Source: Heyndrickxia vini (lineage in GTDB: Bacteria > Bacillota > Bacilli > Bacillales > Bacillaceae_C). From it: a stretch of 64,000 nt of DNA. Below the pieces are notes generated by a model. That model did not search any database and had not been told where the DNA came from. It saw only the letters and a list, made by a program, of their open reading frames with translations. This document shows, piece after piece, positions 63,265-64,000 of this stretch. The stretch lies in NCBI RefSeq assembly GCF_016772275.1, contig NZ_CP065425.1, positions 2,696,653 through 2,760,652 on the forward strand. The letters are read 5' to 3'. How positions within the stretch are numbered: the stretch's first letter is position 1; each line of letters starts with the position of its first letter. Both the position numbers and the translations under genes were made by a program.

Positions 63265-63951
63265 TTAATGATCAAGTAATCCATATTTTTTTTTGAATCG
63301 TAGGAGTATTTTAATCCACGCTTTACCGAAAACGGCAAGAAAAAAAACATTCGATACAGCATGAGCTAGATCAAAATAAAAACTTGTTCCAAAGGAAGCA
63401 AGTATATGTGAAATTGTAATTTGTTCAATATTACCCATAAAAATCCATATATTCATAACCCATCCAAATAATATTCCCGAAATAAAACCAAATATATACC
63501 TACCAATTGACCATTTCATAAATTTTGTGTGACGTAGTAAGCCCGCTGCTAGTCCAATCATTCCCCATGAATACATTTGCCATGGTGTCCAAGGACCTTG
63601 GCCAAGAAAAAGATTTGATACTAGTGCAGCTAATGCACCGACAACAAAACCACTTTCTGCACCTAAGGCTAAACCCGTAATAATAATGACAAATGTCGTT
63701 GGCTGAACACTAGGAATGGACGCGAATGGAACTCTTGATACAGCAGCTATCGCTGAAAGTACAGCAAGTAAGACAAGCTCTCTTCCCGATATTTTTCTTC
63801 TTTCAAATCGAATAACAAATGGTAGAAACGTTAGAATAACGAATAAGACGCTAGCTAGCATATAATGATGTTGAATAAAAAGAGTTATCAAAATAAGCAT
63901 GACGGTAAGAATAATCGCGGAGCTCATTAATATTACTTGATGACGCGCCAT
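63265..63951 (-). CDS. ECF transporter S component
   Basis: This 228-residue membrane protein has about six or seven helices. The Ala-rich helix AVLSAIAAVSRVPFASIPSVQPTTF and GQGPWTPWQMYSWGMIGL are typical of the S components of energy-coupling-factor vitamin transporters, especially those found with a DUF4430 protein and tentatively linked to cobalamin. AAGGA precedes the ATG. The ATPase and T subunits would lie beyond the window edge. Confidence 0.8.
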   Translation of the reverse strand: MARHQVILMSSAIILTVMLILITLFIQHHYMLASVLFVILTFLPFVIRFERRKISGRELVLLAVLSAIAAVSRVPFASIPSVQPTTFVIIITGLALGAESGFVVGALAALVSNLFLGQGPWTPWQMYSWGMIGLAAGLLRHTKFMKWSIGRYIFGFISGILFGWVMNIWIFMGNIEQITISHILASFGTSFYFDLAHAVSNVFFLAVFGKAWIKILLRFKKKYGLLDH

Positions 63952-64000
63952 TTTGTCCTTGCCTCCTCCACCGTCAAAACATTTGGTGCACTGCTTCCCC
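63933..64000 (-). CDS. 3' end of an upstream gene, probably the ECF-transporter ATPase (partial)
   Basis: The frame entering from the edge reads SAPNVLTVEEARTKWRVIK and stops at 63933, overlapping the S component gene by 19 bases. The LTVEEA ending is like that of CbiO/EcfA-type ATPases. Only about 20 residues are visible. Confidence 0.4.
   Translation of the reverse strand, partial: GSSAPNVLTVEEARTKWRVIK

Overview
The window is AT-rich chromosomal DNA from a spore-forming member of the Bacillaceae. Most genes match the part of the Bacillus subtilis chromosome carrying the yko, ykr, yku and ykv genes, often in the same order: speA, SR1P, the pdh operon, ykyA, ykrA, rpoY-rnjA, ktrC, ykuT, dapH-dapL, ccpC, cbpB/darB, ykuJ, fadH (ykuF), ykyB, cheV, patA, ykwC, ptsHI, ykvS, ykvI, clpE, mhqR, kinD, ktrD, sigI-rsgI and ykoY. 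Sporulation genes (kinD, a Spo0E-like phosphatase, an alpha/beta SASP, three tiny SASP-like genes) point to an endospore former. No genus is assigned. I saw no rRNA, tRNA, prophage, transposase or CRISPR array.

Layout. 1-2.3 kb: speA, the dual-function SR1 RNA/SR1P locus and a small membrane protein. 2.3-7.7 kb: the pdhABCD operon on the minus strand, with a GC-rich MITE-like element between pdhB and pdhC. 8-12.8 kb: ykyA, ykrA, rpoY-rnjA and ktrC. 12.9-16.6 kb: a lia cell-envelope stress operon without liaG. 16.7-20.3 kb: a heterodimeric ABC exporter. 20.5-24.3 kb: mscS, diaminopimelate synthesis genes and ccpC. 24.3-26 kb: sigV-rsiV. 26-35 kb: cbpB, a 38-residue membrane peptide, ykuJ, a metallo-hydrolase, amidase, DsbA-like, fadH and PAS-GGDEF-EAL genes, and ykyB. 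35-45.5 kb: cheV, patA, an SASP-like gene, ykwC, an atypical SDR, ptsHI and a MoxR-DUF58-DUF4129 operon. 45.5-55 kb: ykvS, a CPBP protease, ykvI, clpE, an M3 peptidase, mhqR, kinD and a Spo0E-like gene. 55-64 kb: a radical-SAM protein, two tiny spore-type genes, ktrD, an SASP, sigI-rsgI, a Mn(II)-riboswitch-controlled terC gene, small unknown genes and an ECF-transporter S component.

How they fit together. Central carbon flow (PdhABCD, HPr/EI, CcpC, cre-like sites, SR1P) is interleaved with envelope-stress sensing (LiaFSR, SigV-RsiV, SigI-RsgI), K+ and second-messenger control (KtrC, KtrD, the c-di-AMP receptor CbpB, a c-di-GMP protein) and entry into sporulation (KinD against a Spo0E-like phosphatase). 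Recognisable regulatory sites include three CtsR boxes at clpE, a FadR box at fadH, a SigV-type promoter at sigV, a SigG-type promoter at the SASP gene and a yybP-ykoY riboswitch. The strongest unexplained structure is a dispersed repeat family. Four copies are about 150-210 bp and one is a divergent shorter relative; four of the five lie in sense orientation directly after the 3' end of a gene. A second, unrelated MITE-like insertion lies inside the pdh operon. I did not find a convincing wholly new multi-gene system.
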